In this document: piece by piece, positions 8,739 to 18,167 of the stretch
Numbering within the stretch: the first letter of the stretch is position 1
How the letters are laid out: the number at the start of each line of letters is the position of its first letter
Source: Bradyrhizobium neotropicale
GTDB lineage: Bacteria; Pseudomonadota; Alphaproteobacteria; Rhizobiales; Xanthobacteraceae
DNA length: 63,241 nucleotides
Assembly (NCBI RefSeq): GCF_001641695.1
Contig: NZ_LSEF01000026.1
Span: 1-63,241 of the forward strand
Reading direction: 5' to 3'
Notes under the pieces: model-generated
Databases searched by the model: none
Seen by the model: the letters and a program-made list of their open reading frames with translations, nothing else
What the model was told of the DNA's origin: nothing
Made by a program: the position numbers and the translations under genes

Positions 8739-9965
8739 TCATGAGTCCTCTCGAGAGACGAGCGAACTGACCACCTGCCAGCTCAGCTCACTCTTCAGCA
8801 TCGTTCGGATCTTGACGAAGTCGGCACGACGCTCGAACGCCAACACGCCAGTGACGATCTCGCCCCGCCTGTACAGGAAAAGGGAGCCACCCGAATTTCG
8901 ACTCTCGGCGACCTCTTCATCGCCTGCGCGATGGCCAGCAAACTGGATCCGCACGCCATGCTGATCCGACCAGAAGTATGGAATGTTTGCGCAGACCTCT
9001 AGCGGCGATCCAAGAATGTCATTTGCGGCGTTGACGCCGGCGACACGCCCCTGCTCTGCTGCATTGGTCCAGTGTTCAACCCTCATATCGGCACCCCAAC
9101 GCCGGTTCGGCCACCGGACCGCATCGCCCGCCGCGAACACGTGATCGGCCGCCCGCAGCGTGCCGTCACAGACAATGCCGTTCTCAAGGCGCAAGCCCGA
9201 CCTTTTCAACCACTCGGTCGAAGGCCTAACGCCCACGCCGACGACAATCACGTCGGCAGGGACTTTGGTTCCGTCGCTCAGCTTCAATACGCGACTGCCG
9301 TTGCCTTGCTGCACGACATCGGTCACCTGCTCTCCAAAGTGGAGCTCGATGCCGGCTCCTCGGTGAAGCGCCTCGTAACTTCTGAATACGGCATCGCCGA
9401 ACCTGCCCAACGGCTTTCGCGCAAGATCGACAAGCGCGACCTGTCGTCCTTCGTTCGCCACCATTGACGCCAATTCACCGCCGATGAAGCCCGCACCTAC
9501 TATGGCCACGGACTTCAGAGGATCGGCGAGTGCACGACGAAAAGATATAGCGTCTTCGTAACGTCTGAGCGAGAACACATCCGGCAAGCCGGACAATGCA
9601 GGCGGCATGACCGCCTCGCAGCCCGTGGCAACCACGAGCGACCGATACTGAAGCGCCCCGGACGAATGGCGTATCGTCCTTCCCTCGACATCCAGCTCCT
9701 CGGCCCTCGTACCGAGCATGAAGTTGACGCCGTGGCTCTTCAGGTCGTTGACGGCCGGATAAATCAGTGCGTCGAGCAACAGCGGTTTCGTCAGGCCTAC
9801 TTTCGACAGAGGAGGACGCTCGTATGGAGGATACGTCTCGTCACTGATCATCGCGATGGTGAGGTCGGGGGCATGGCGAGCGACCGTCTGCGCCGCTCGT
9901 AACCCAGCGATCGACCCACCGACAATTGCTACGTCACAAGACGTCTGCGGCATCGCCGTATTCAT
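8739..9965 (-). CDS. NAD(P)H-dependent ferredoxin reductase (rhodocoxin/putidaredoxin reductase type)
   Basis: A 408-residue FAD flavoprotein that passes electrons from NAD(P)H to a ferredoxin. It shows the FAD site VAIVGGSIAG at the N-terminus, the NAD(P) site VAIVGAGFIGGELA in the middle and the second FAD motif VFAAGDAV, in the usual order. The ATG at 9965 overlaps the stop of the ferredoxin-P450 gene by four bases (ATGA), so the two are translationally coupled. An in-frame open stretch continues upstream to 10121 but lies inside the P450 gene. It is the obvious electron donor to the ferredoxin domain of the neighbouring P450. Confidence 0.92.
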   Translation of the reverse strand: MNTAMPQTSCDVAIVGGSIAGLRAAQTVARHAPDLTIAMISDETYPPYERPPLSKVGLTKPLLLDALIYPAVNDLKSHGVNFMLGTRAEELDVEGRTIRHSSGALQYRSLVVATGCEAVMPPALSGLPDVFSLRRYEDAISFRRALADPLKSVAIVGAGFIGGELASMVANEGRQVALVDLARKPLGRFGDAVFRSYEALHRGAGIELHFGEQVTDVVQQGNGSRVLKLSDGTKVPADVIVVGVGVRPSTEWLKRSGLRLENGIVCDGTLRAADHVFAAGDAVRWPNRRWGADMRVEHWTNAAEQGRVAGVNAANDILGSPLEVCANIPYFWSDQHGVRIQFAGHRAGDEEVAESRNSGGSLFLYRRGEIVTGVLAFERRADFVKIRTMLKSELSWQVVSSLVSREDS

Positions 9966-11320
9966 TTCCTCAGATCGACGGCAAGCGACTTTACAAGCCA
10001 CCGGCCGCCAACCTGCGCGACCTCCGTCGCGTCGTCGACGACGACCGAGTTCGGGTAATGCGTTGCGAGATAGCGGACGACTTCCTCCATCTCGACCCGC
10101 GCCAGGCTCTGGCCCAGGCATCCGTGCGCACCCGTACTGAACGTGAGCGGTTGATTTCTCTCTCTATGCAGATCGAACTCGCCAGGCCGCTCGAAACGCT
10201 CCGGATCACGGTTGGCCGACCAGATAGCGACGTGAACGTCCGTGCCTTGAGGGATCACCGTTCCGTCGAGATCAATGCTTTCCGTAGCAATCCTGCTCAC
10301 GATGCCGGGTCTGGGAAAGAGCCTTGTCGCCTCGACGACCGCCGCGGGGATCAACGATGCATCGTTTCTGATCCTCGACCAGATGTCGCGATTGCGCAGG
10401 AGAGCCCAGACCGTAAGGCCGATCTGATGCGAGGTGTTGACCGAACTGGCCTCGAGCATGGCTGTCGCCTCGTTCAGGAGTTCCTCCGGCGAGAGCTTAC
10501 CTGCCTCCTGCTCCCTGATGAGAAAGGAAAGCATATCGCTGCCGAGGCCATCCGCTTTCTTGCGGGCGAACAGATTCCGCAGGTAGTCGAAGAGCTCGTC
10601 GTACGCCGCCAAGATCATGGGCGCGAGGCTCCGGTCTCGGCTGAGGAGCGACAACGTGCGCGCTGAAAGGCTCGCAACTTTCGGGGCGTCGCTCGTCGGG
10701 GCACCGGCCAGGTGACAGTAGATGCGCGCGGGAATGGGATCTGCAACGGCCGTATGGAAAGGCACTTGACCGCTCATGCCATGCATGATGTCCCCCAGGA
10801 TATCCCTGAGAACGTCCCTGATAGCCTCCACGGTATTGGGCCCCATGAAGCGGGCCAGGGGTGCCCTAAGCCGCATATGTTGCGGCCCTTCCGCCATGAG
10901 GACGCTTCGGGCACGGAATTCGTGCACGGGCCCGGTCGTAATACCGAACTGCTCCATGAGATCGAGGGCCGCATTTCTGAACCGCGAGTCGCGCAGCACG
11001 CGCGCGGCGAGTGCGTAGCTGAGCACGACATATCCCGCCGACCCGAAGCCCAGTGGCTTGCCCTCGATCGCTCCACCCATGTGCGGCTGCGGCTCCGCCG
11101 AGAACGGCTCGACGGCTGGCAGCGCATCCGACCCGCGCGAGATTGCCCCCATCGGACAGCACAAGATCACTTCCTCGACCTCGTCCTTGCGATTTTCCTC
11201 GACCTCGCTCTTGAGCAGCTTCAAGGTGCCGTCTCCGCCGATCTCGAAGACATCCGGCATGAGCGCCGCGCACGAACCATTGGCATCGCACCTGGCGAAA
11301 TCCACCTTGATCTTGATCAT
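9962..11320 (-). CDS. Cytochrome P450 with an N-terminal ferredoxin domain (natural fusion)
   Basis: A 452-residue two-domain protein. Residues 1-60 are a small P450-type ferredoxin with Cys11-x5-Cys17 and Cys55-Pro56; residue 14, at the variable cluster position, is Asn, pointing to a [3Fe-4S] or variant [4Fe-4S] centre. Residues about 65-452 are a soluble class I P450: EATR at 330-333 (ExxR), and FSTGAHGCLG with the haem-ligand Cys401. In the I helix the usual acid-threonine pair reads Asn295-Thr296. The start is ATG at 11320. The ferredoxin is normally a separate gene, so the single open frame is notable. The downstream reductase completes the electron chain. Substrate unknown. Confidence 0.93.
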   Translation of the reverse strand: MIKIKVDFARCDANGSCAALMPDVFEIGGDGTLKLLKSEVEENRKDEVEEVILCCPMGAISRGSDALPAVEPFSAEPQPHMGGAIEGKPLGFGSAGYVVLSYALAARVLRDSRFRNAALDLMEQFGITTGPVHEFRARSVLMAEGPQHMRLRAPLARFMGPNTVEAIRDVLRDILGDIMHGMSGQVPFHTAVADPIPARIYCHLAGAPTSDAPKVASLSARTLSLLSRDRSLAPMILAAYDELFDYLRNLFARKKADGLGSDMLSFLIREQEAGKLSPEELLNEATAMLEASSVNTSHQIGLTVWALLRNRDIWSRIRNDASLIPAAVVEATRLFPRPGIVSRIATESIDLDGTVIPQGTDVHVAIWSANRDPERFERPGEFDLHRERNQPLTFSTGAHGCLGQSLARVEMEEVVRYLATHYPNSVVVDDATEVAQVGGRWLVKSLAVDLRK

Positions 11321-11475
11321 CGCGACGAGCCTCCCAACTCAAGCAAGCGCCCCTCTTGGGCTAAGCCTGCATAAAATGTCTTCTGGTTTTCGGCGGCATG
11401 AGATCTGGTCATCAGCATCTCCCGTTATTGTCGGCAAGGCACTCTCAGCCCGTTCCGCGTGCATCCTCGAGGGAG

Positions 11476-12279
11476 TCATTGCTTCATCCCCTTCCCACGA
11501 GGAGTATCGAGCGCATGTCTGAGATCAGCCGGCACCTTGGGGTAACCCCATCGCCGTCCGGTGCGCAGCATGGATCCTTGATAAGCTCGTACGAGCATCT
11601 CGGTATGCGTCAGCGTAAGAGCAGTCGCATCCATTACTGCGACACGGTCCAGCTCCCGAATGCCCAGGTGAGCGGCCAGTTCGTTCAGCACGCCCTCCCC
11701 TGGAATAATGACGTCCGCCCCGGCCTCGATTACCTTGCGCGCGGCGATCTCAAAGGCCGCTCTGACCTTCCCGGGTTCGTCAAAGGCGCGCTGTAGATCG
11801 AATTCATTGAAGGCCGGATCGAGGCTGACGATCTCCGCGACCCGCGTATTCAGTTGGTGGCGGTCCACACCCTCTCTCAGCATCCGCGCACCCGCCGGCG
11901 AGATTGTCACGATGCCGATCAGCGGGGCAACCGAACAGCCGGCCAAGAGACAGCTCTCCATCATCGACGTGACCGGGATATCGAGCGCCGCTCGAGCTTC
12001 GCGCAGCGCGGGCTCGGCAAACGAAGCGATCATGACGGCATCGAATCCCTCGGCCTCGGCACGTTCGACCTGCGCAAGCACGACATCCGCAACACGGCTC
12101 CTCTCGCGCGGATATTCGAGAGCCTGCGCGGGAGACGAGGATCCGTAGGTCCCGATCGGCACCCCATGCAGGACGACCTCGACACCCGGCCCCGCAACGG
12201 CCGCGAAGCGGCGCGATAGCGATTCCGCATAGTGAGGAAGTGCTTCGAGTTCTGTGACGGACTGGTGCCAAATGCGCAT
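11476..12279 (-). CDS. Asp/Glu/hydantoin racemase superfamily protein lacking both catalytic cysteines
   Basis: A 267-residue protein. The ATG at 12279 gives MRIWHQS, the usual start of hydantoin-racemase relatives; an in-frame TTG lies 54 bases upstream. The fold hallmarks are present (DAVMIASFAEP at 80-90, LIGIVTIS near 120, ADVIIPGEG near 188-196). The positions normally holding the catalytic cysteines carry Ser86 (ASFAEP instead of ACFGDP) and Gly/Glu (IPGEG instead of LGCAG). It may be a non-racemising family member, such as an isomerase or decarboxylase using other residues, or an inactive homologue. It lies 155 bases upstream of the P450 gene on the same strand. Confidence 0.8.
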   Translation of the reverse strand: MRIWHQSVTELEALPHYAESLSRRFAAVAGPGVEVVLHGVPIGTYGSSSPAQALEYPRERSRVADVVLAQVERAEAEGFDAVMIASFAEPALREARAALDIPVTSMMESCLLAGCSVAPLIGIVTISPAGARMLREGVDRHQLNTRVAEIVSLDPAFNEFDLQRAFDEPGKVRAAFEIAARKVIEAGADVIIPGEGVLNELAAHLGIRELDRVAVMDATALTLTHTEMLVRAYQGSMLRTGRRWGYPKVPADLRHALDTPRGKGMKQ

Positions 12280-12718
12280 CTTATCGCTCGCTTCACGCCC
12301 ACTCGTCAGCCCATCAACTTGCGCGAAAGGCAAAGGCCCTCAGCTCGGTGAGGCTGCCTGCAAGAGACGTGGTCATCCCTTTTGTTTGCTCCCTAGCGTG
12401 CGCAACTCTAGTCGCGCACTCCCCTTCAAGAAATGCTTCCATTGCAAGACATTCTTTCTCGACTTGAACGAATGCGAGAGAGCGCGGCGCGCAAGTTTGC
12501 CGCGTGCCGATTGCGCACAAAGGCTCAATCAAGCCTAACCGCCTCATGGATGCTGGTCATGATCCGTGGCGCGACCACCCAATCCGTGTTCACGCGTAAT
12601 CGAGCCGTGCGAGGTGCGTGAAGGAAGTCACGACACCTCGAAGCACGTCGTCAGCAATTGCCGGCTCGCAGCTGCTTCTAGAGCAGCTCGCTCGCGCCTG
12701 GTGGACTGCACGAATGCA

Positions 12719-13633
12719 TCATTTCATCCACTTCTGCTCGAACTGCTGCTCGGCAAAGTGCTTAAGGACGAAGTCCACGAATATGCGGATTCTGGCAGGC
12801 TGGTGTTTGCGCGTATGGTAGGCGATGTTGATAGTCATAGGATCCAACTTCCATCCTTCGAGAACCGGCAGAAGCCGCCCTGCCTGAAGGTCATCATAAA
12901 TCGTGTACATTGGTTGGATGAGTATCCCACCGTGAGCGAGTGCGGCCGCGCAAAGCACGCGCCCCTCGGTGGATTGAATTGCCGGAACCAGGCGTACGGT
13001 TTCCTTTTTATCCCCGCGCGAAAATCGAAACGGCTCTGGTCCGCGAGCGAACCCATATAGAAGCAAGGGATGACAGTGGAGATCCTTCGGTTCGGAGGGT
13101 CTACCGTGCTCCTTCAAATACTTTGGAGAAGCCACCGGCAGATAACGCGTTCGCGCCAATTTGCGAACCGTCGTGCTCGAGTCCCGTTCGAATGGCCGCG
13201 TCCGAATGGCGATATCTACGCCTGGATCGATCACATTTTGATAGTGATTGGCCGCCATCAAATGAACGGAGATGCCGGGGTAAAGGCGCTGAAACTGCGG
13301 CAATATGGGTGCGAGGTGCATCATTCCGAACGACGGCGAACTCGTGACGGAAAGCACGCCTGACGGTCGCTTCGTGGAGTCGGCGGCCTCTGCGTCTGCC
13401 TCGGCGAGTTCGGCCAACAGCTCTGCACAACGTTGATAGTAGCTCCGGCCCGCATCGGTCAGCCAAAGCCGTCGCGTCGTCCTCTCCAGCAGCCGAGTCC
13501 CAAGCCGCTTCTCGAGCGAACTGAGACAGCGGCTCGCGCTTGGATCAGACAAGCCCAACTTTTCCGCGGCACGTGTAATGCTGCCGAGCTCAACCGCTCG
13601 AACAAACATTTCCAATTCCGTCAACCGATCCAC
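12719..13633 (-). CDS. LysR-type transcriptional regulator
   Basis: A 304-residue LysR regulator starting at GTG (13633). Residues 1-60 form the winged helix-turn-helix (ELEMFVRAVELGSITRAAEKLGLSDPSASRCLSSLEKRLG), followed by the two-lobe effector-binding domain from about residue 90. Length and layout are typical. It lies upstream of, and reads in the same direction as, the racemase-P450-reductase cluster, separated by a 440-base gap that should hold the cluster promoter. It is the best candidate to control the cluster in response to a pathway compound. Confidence 0.88.
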   Translation of the reverse strand: MDRLTELEMFVRAVELGSITRAAEKLGLSDPSASRCLSSLEKRLGTRLLERTTRRLWLTDAGRSYYQRCAELLAELAEADAEAADSTKRPSGVLSVTSSPSFGMMHLAPILPQFQRLYPGISVHLMAANHYQNVIDPGVDIAIRTRPFERDSSTTVRKLARTRYLPVASPKYLKEHGRPSEPKDLHCHPLLLYGFARGPEPFRFSRGDKKETVRLVPAIQSTEGRVLCAAALAHGGILIQPMYTIYDDLQAGRLLPVLEGWKLDPMTINIAYHTRKHQPARIRIFVDFVLKHFAEQQFEQKWMK

Positions 13634-13805
13634 TGAACTCCCTCCCCAATCGATATCTTATCGCAATTATCTTTGAGAGCGGCGGCAACACCACGAGCGA
13701 CAAAATCAGTCGATCCCGGCGTCAACGCTGCGAAAGCTTAGGCACCCTCTATCTTTCGTCTTTTTCCAATGGCGAACCTCACACCTGACTGGCCCTTTCC
13801 ATATC

Positions 13806-14999
13806 TCACTCCGGAGTAAACAGTACTCTGGGCGACCCGACTCCCCGCAGCGTGAACGCGCCAAGGTTTGTGAGCCGCTGCGAGCAACGCTTTGCGAACT
13901 CGTCGGAGATGAGGACATGGAGCCCAAGCTCATCACATAGCTTTTCAATGCGGCTGACCTCGTTCACCGCACGTCCAATCACCGTGAAATCAAGTCGCCG
14001 CGAGGTGCCGACATTGCCGTAGACCACTTCGCCGAAATGAAGGGCCACATCGAGCACCAATTGTGGCTCTCTAGCCTGCTTGCGCCTCGCATTCACTGCG
14101 TCGTTCCGTCTTAGCGCCTCCATGGCGGTCGAGAAGGCCGCTTCGCAAGCTTCGCATCGCGAGCCGGTTCGGGACATGGCTGGAAAAACCGCGAGAAGAC
14201 CGTCGCCGAGAAATTTCAGGATCTCGCCTCCATTCTCGATCACCGGATCGCCGATTGCCTCCAAATGCTCATTGAGCCAGCGGACAACGTCCATCGCATC
14301 TTCCCGGTCCGTAACCGTCGTGAAGCCCGACAGATCTGCAAGAACGATGGCAGCTTCAATCACTTGGCCCCGACCGCGGATGATCTCACCTGCCAGAACC
14401 TTCGCGCCGGTCATACGACCGAGATAGCTGTCGAGCGATTGCGTCGCCGTGATCAGAAGAATTTGACGATAGATCGCAAGGCCGAGTGCTGGAACGATCT
14501 CTCGAAAGCGCTCCAGATCATTGTCCTGAAAGCCTCCCACGCGATCCGTCGCGATCGAAATCGCGGTGCCACTTACGGAGGTCGCTGGCGAGAAGTCGAC
14601 CAGGAACATGGCGTATTCCGTGCCACCTTGCGAGCGGAGGCCATTCAACAGGGGATGGACCTCGCATCCCTCCTCATTTTCGATCATCCATCGCCCGAAT
14701 GAGACGCCTTGCGATTGCAACGCGAATACGGGGCTATGCCGGAACTTCTCATCGGTCTCGGCGCCGTGAGCAGCTGTCTCGACTTTGATTGTACTGTCGC
14801 GCCACCAATGCAACGCCGCTCCCCGAAACTGCGGATCAATAGTAGGGACCGCGACACTGACATGCCAAAGAGGTACATCATGGCGCACCAAGGTTTGGCA
14901 GACTCCGTCGAGCAGTAGCTCGGGGGAATCGCTGCTGGTCGCGCTCCGTACGATCCAATCCGCGAGATCGGTGATCTTATCCGGAGGATTGAGCATCAT
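13806..14999 (-). CDS. Class III adenylate/guanylate cyclase with N-terminal sensory region
   Basis: A 397-residue soluble cyclase. Residues 1-185 resemble a GAF-like sensory region and residues 215-395 are the class III catalytic domain. Metal-binding aspartates are Asp222 (ADLSGFTT) and Asp266 (FLGDGLLAVFP), and the Asn and Arg of TVIGRAVNEVSRIE are in the place of the transition-state residues. No membrane helix is seen. Two ATG codons in tandem begin the gene after TCCGGATAA. Such cyclases are abundant in Bradyrhizobiaceae; what it senses is unknown. It stands alone between the LysR gene and the efflux operon. Confidence 0.88.
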   Translation of the reverse strand: MMLNPPDKITDLADWIVRSATSSDSPELLLDGVCQTLVRHDVPLWHVSVAVPTIDPQFRGAALHWWRDSTIKVETAAHGAETDEKFRHSPVFALQSQGVSFGRWMIENEEGCEVHPLLNGLRSQGGTEYAMFLVDFSPATSVSGTAISIATDRVGGFQDNDLERFREIVPALGLAIYRQILLITATQSLDSYLGRMTGAKVLAGEIIRGRGQVIEAAIVLADLSGFTTVTDREDAMDVVRWLNEHLEAIGDPVIENGGEILKFLGDGLLAVFPAMSRTGSRCEACEAAFSTAMEALRRNDAVNARRKQAREPQLVLDVALHFGEVVYGNVGTSRRLDFTVIGRAVNEVSRIEKLCDELGLHVLISDEFAKRCSQRLTNLGAFTLRGVGSPRVLFTPE

Positions 15000-15044
15000 G
15001 AATGGCCTCGCTCCAATGCGATCTCGAGCAGATGTCGCGCGCCC

Positions 15045-18000
15045 TTAGGTGCCAACCCCCTGGGATCCAAGCACCGGAGCGGCATTGGCCGGTTCGCCCA
15101 GCGGCTCGTCGACATCCGATTGCGCCTTATCGGGGGGAGCCGGAACGCGAAACCAGGTCACGTAAAGCGCCGGCAGAAAAAACAGTGTCAGGAAGGTTGC
15201 TGCAATGATGCCGCCGATCATCGACAGGGCCATCGGTCCCCAGAACACCTGCGGCGCGATCGGAATCATGCCAAGACTGGCCGCCGCTGCCGTGAGCAGG
15301 ATCGGCCGCATGCGGTGCTGCGTCGCCAGCATGACCGCCGTCCAGGGATCATGGCCTTCCAGCGCCTCGTCGATCTGCGCCATCAGGATGATCGAATTGC
15401 GAATGATGATTCCGATCAGCGCCAGGGTGCCGAGGATCGCGACGAATCCCATCGGTTTCCCCGACACGAGCAGGGCGGTTACGACTCCGATCAGACCGAG
15501 CGGCGCCACGCTCACGACGAGGAACATCTTCTGAATACTCTGGAGCTGAACCATGATGAAGAATGCCATCGTCAGCAGCATCAGCGGCACGACCGCAACC
15601 AGCGGCGCCTGTCCCTTCGCACTCTCCTCCACCGCTCCCCCGGTGGCGATCTTCATCGGCACCGGCAGGCTCTTGGCGAAGGCGTCCATCGCCGGCGCAA
15701 GCTGCTGAACGACGGTAGCCGGTTGCGTCGCATCGCGGATGGTGCCTCGGACCGTAATGGTCGGGGCACGATCTCGCCGCCACACGATCGGCTGCTCGAG
15801 ATCGTAGCGGAGCGTCGCGAAAGACAGGAGCGGCACGACCTGCCCGTTGCCGGTTGGAATCTGCAACCCTTGCAGCGTTTCGATCCGGCTTCGCTCGTCA
15901 TTGCCGGCCCGGCCGACGATGTCGACGAGATAGATGCTGTCGCGGATCTGCGTGATTGAGGTTCCACCGACCATGCCATTCAGGATCGCGGCAATATCGG
16001 CGGAGTTGATTCCGAGTTGCCGCGCCTTGTCCTGAGCGATGTCGATGCGCACGACCTTGCCTGGCTCGTTCCAGTCGAAGGTCGGGGGATCCAGGTGCGC
16101 GTTCTCGCTCATGATCCTGGCGACCTCCAGCGCTTTGGCGCGCAACTGCTGGATATCGGGTCCGCTGATGCGGTACTGTACAGGACGGCCGACCGGAGGC
16201 CCAAGATCGAGCGGATGGACGAAGAAATTGATGCCGACGAACTGATCGGCCGCAGTCTTGCGCATTCGCTCCTCAACCCTGTTGCGCGCTTCAAGGGACT
16301 TGGTGACGACCACGATCTGCCCGAAATAGTTGAAGGCCAGTTGCTGGTCGAGCGGCAGGTAGAACCGGATCGCGCCTTGTCCGACATAGGAGCTCCAACT
16401 CGCGATGTCCGGATCGCCGGCGAGCGACTTCTCGAACCGATCCATCTGCGCTTTTGTCTCCAGAATGGTACTGCCCTGCGGCAACGTCACGTCGACCAGC
16501 AATTCCGGCCGATCGGATGACGGGAAGAACTGTTGCTGGACGAATCCCATGCCCACGATCGCCGCGGCAAGAAGGCCGATGCTTCCGCCGATGGTGACCC
16601 AGCGAAAGCGCATCGCGGCCTGAAGCATGGCGGCGAAGTATCGTGACACGCGGTCCTGAGTCGCATGGCCATGACGCTTCATGGTCCTCGGCAAGATCTT
16701 CACGCCGATCAGTGGCGCGAACAGCACCGCGACCAGCCAGCTTATCAGCAATGACGCCGCGATCACGACGAACAGCGTGAAGGTGTATTCGCCCGCCGAG
16801 GAACCATTGAAACCGATCGGGATGAAGCCCGCAACCGTCACCAGCGTGCCCGTCAACATGGGAAAGGCGGTCGACGTGTAGGCGAATGTCGCCGCACTGC
16901 GCAGGTCATCTCCAAGCTCGAGGCGATGGACCATCATCTCGACCGTGATCATGGCATCGTCGACCAGAAGCCCGAGCGCGATGATGAGCGCGCCGAGGGA
17001 AATCCGCTGCAACGTCACGCCGAAATACTGCATGACCACGAACACGAGCGCCAGCACGAGTGGGATCGAGAACGAGACCACCAGTCCCGCCCTGAGCCCC
17101 AGGCTGATCAGGCTCACCACCAGCACAATGGCGACGGCTTCCACCAGCGCCTCCGTAAAGCCTCCGACGGCCTCTTCCACCACTTTCGGCTGATCGGAAA
17201 CGAGATGGACCTCCACGCCGACGGGAAGCGTCGCAAGGATTTCCTGCATCTTCGCCTTCAGCGCTTCGCCGAACTGCAATACGTTGCCGGAGCGGACCAT
17301 AGCGATGCCGAGCCCGATCGCCGGCTTGCCGTCGACGCGAAACAGCGGGTCGGGAGGGTCGCGATAGCCGCGGCTGATGGTGGCGACGTCGCTGAGCGGG
17401 AAGAAGCGGTTGTCGATGCGCAGGTTGATGCCGCGAAGGGTTTGTTCAGAGACGAATTGACCACTGACGCGCAGGGAGACCTGCTCCGGCCCCGCCTGCA
17501 CCACTCCCGATGGCTGCACGGCATTCTGGTTCTGCAGCGTCGCGATCAGCGACTGCATGTTGAGGCCGAGAGCCGCCAGCTTGCGCGTCGATATATCGAG
17601 ATAGACCACCTCGTCCTGCGCGCCGATCACCGTGATCTTGCCGACGCCCGGCACGCTCAGGATTTCCGAGCGCATCCTCTCGACATAGTCGCGCAGTTGC
17701 CGCTGGGTGACCCCGTCGGACGTGAACGCATATATATTGCCGAACACATCGCCAAACTCGTCATTGAAGGATGGCGCGCCGGCGCCCGAGGGCATCGTGT
17801 ATTGAATGTCCTGGATATGCTTGCGCACCTGATAGAACTGCCACGGCACGTCCTTCGGCTTGGTGGTGTCCTTCAGGTTCACCAATACGGTCGCCTGACC
17901 GGGCGTGGTGTAGCTCTTGACGTAGTCCACCGCGTCGATCTGCTTGACTTCCTTTTCGATCCGCTCGGTGACCTGGTTCAGCATGTCGCCCACGGTTGCG

Positions 18001-18167
18001 CCGGGCCATTTCTGCTGGATCACCATGGTCTTGATCGTAAAGGGAGGGTCTTCCTCGCGCCCGAGGCTGCGATAGGCCAGCAAACCCGCGATGGCGGACA
18101 CGACCATCAGAAACCAGACGAACGAGCGGTGCCTGAGGGCCCATTCCGACAGATTGAAGGACGTCAC
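15045..18167 (-). CDS. RND efflux pump, inner-membrane transporter (AcrB family)
   Basis: A 1040-residue proton-driven resistance-nodulation-division pump with the full family length. It opens with NLSEWALRHRSFVWFLM (first membrane helix), has two large periplasmic loops and two blocks of membrane helices; the central helices carry LGLLVDDAMITVEMM, the charged region used for proton relay in this family. The GTG start overlaps the stop of the preceding adaptor gene (GTGA, 18164-18167), so translation is coupled. It forms a tripartite pump with the two adaptors encoded upstream; no outer-membrane channel gene is adjacent, so a TolC-like protein from elsewhere is needed. Confidence 0.95.
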   Translation of the reverse strand: MTSFNLSEWALRHRSFVWFLMVVSAIAGLLAYRSLGREEDPPFTIKTMVIQQKWPGATVGDMLNQVTERIEKEVKQIDAVDYVKSYTTPGQATVLVNLKDTTKPKDVPWQFYQVRKHIQDIQYTMPSGAGAPSFNDEFGDVFGNIYAFTSDGVTQRQLRDYVERMRSEILSVPGVGKITVIGAQDEVVYLDISTRKLAALGLNMQSLIATLQNQNAVQPSGVVQAGPEQVSLRVSGQFVSEQTLRGINLRIDNRFFPLSDVATISRGYRDPPDPLFRVDGKPAIGLGIAMVRSGNVLQFGEALKAKMQEILATLPVGVEVHLVSDQPKVVEEAVGGFTEALVEAVAIVLVVSLISLGLRAGLVVSFSIPLVLALVFVVMQYFGVTLQRISLGALIIALGLLVDDAMITVEMMVHRLELGDDLRSAATFAYTSTAFPMLTGTLVTVAGFIPIGFNGSSAGEYTFTLFVVIAASLLISWLVAVLFAPLIGVKILPRTMKRHGHATQDRVSRYFAAMLQAAMRFRWVTIGGSIGLLAAAIVGMGFVQQQFFPSSDRPELLVDVTLPQGSTILETKAQMDRFEKSLAGDPDIASWSSYVGQGAIRFYLPLDQQLAFNYFGQIVVVTKSLEARNRVEERMRKTAADQFVGINFFVHPLDLGPPVGRPVQYRISGPDIQQLRAKALEVARIMSENAHLDPPTFDWNEPGKVVRIDIAQDKARQLGINSADIAAILNGMVGGTSITQIRDSIYLVDIVGRAGNDERSRIETLQGLQIPTGNGQVVPLLSFATLRYDLEQPIVWRRDRAPTITVRGTIRDATQPATVVQQLAPAMDAFAKSLPVPMKIATGGAVEESAKGQAPLVAVVPLMLLTMAFFIMVQLQSIQKMFLVVSVAPLGLIGVVTALLVSGKPMGFVAILGTLALIGIIIRNSIILMAQIDEALEGHDPWTAVMLATQHRMRPILLTAAAASLGMIPIAPQVFWGPMALSMIGGIIAATFLTLFFLPALYVTWFRVPAPPDKAQSDVDEPLGEPANAAPVLGSQGVGT

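Noticed and set aside
12380..12480. TTCAAG (12425) and CTTGAA (12463) as a LysR operator
   Set aside because: The arms are 32 bases apart, too far for a T-N11-A site, and no second copy supports it.
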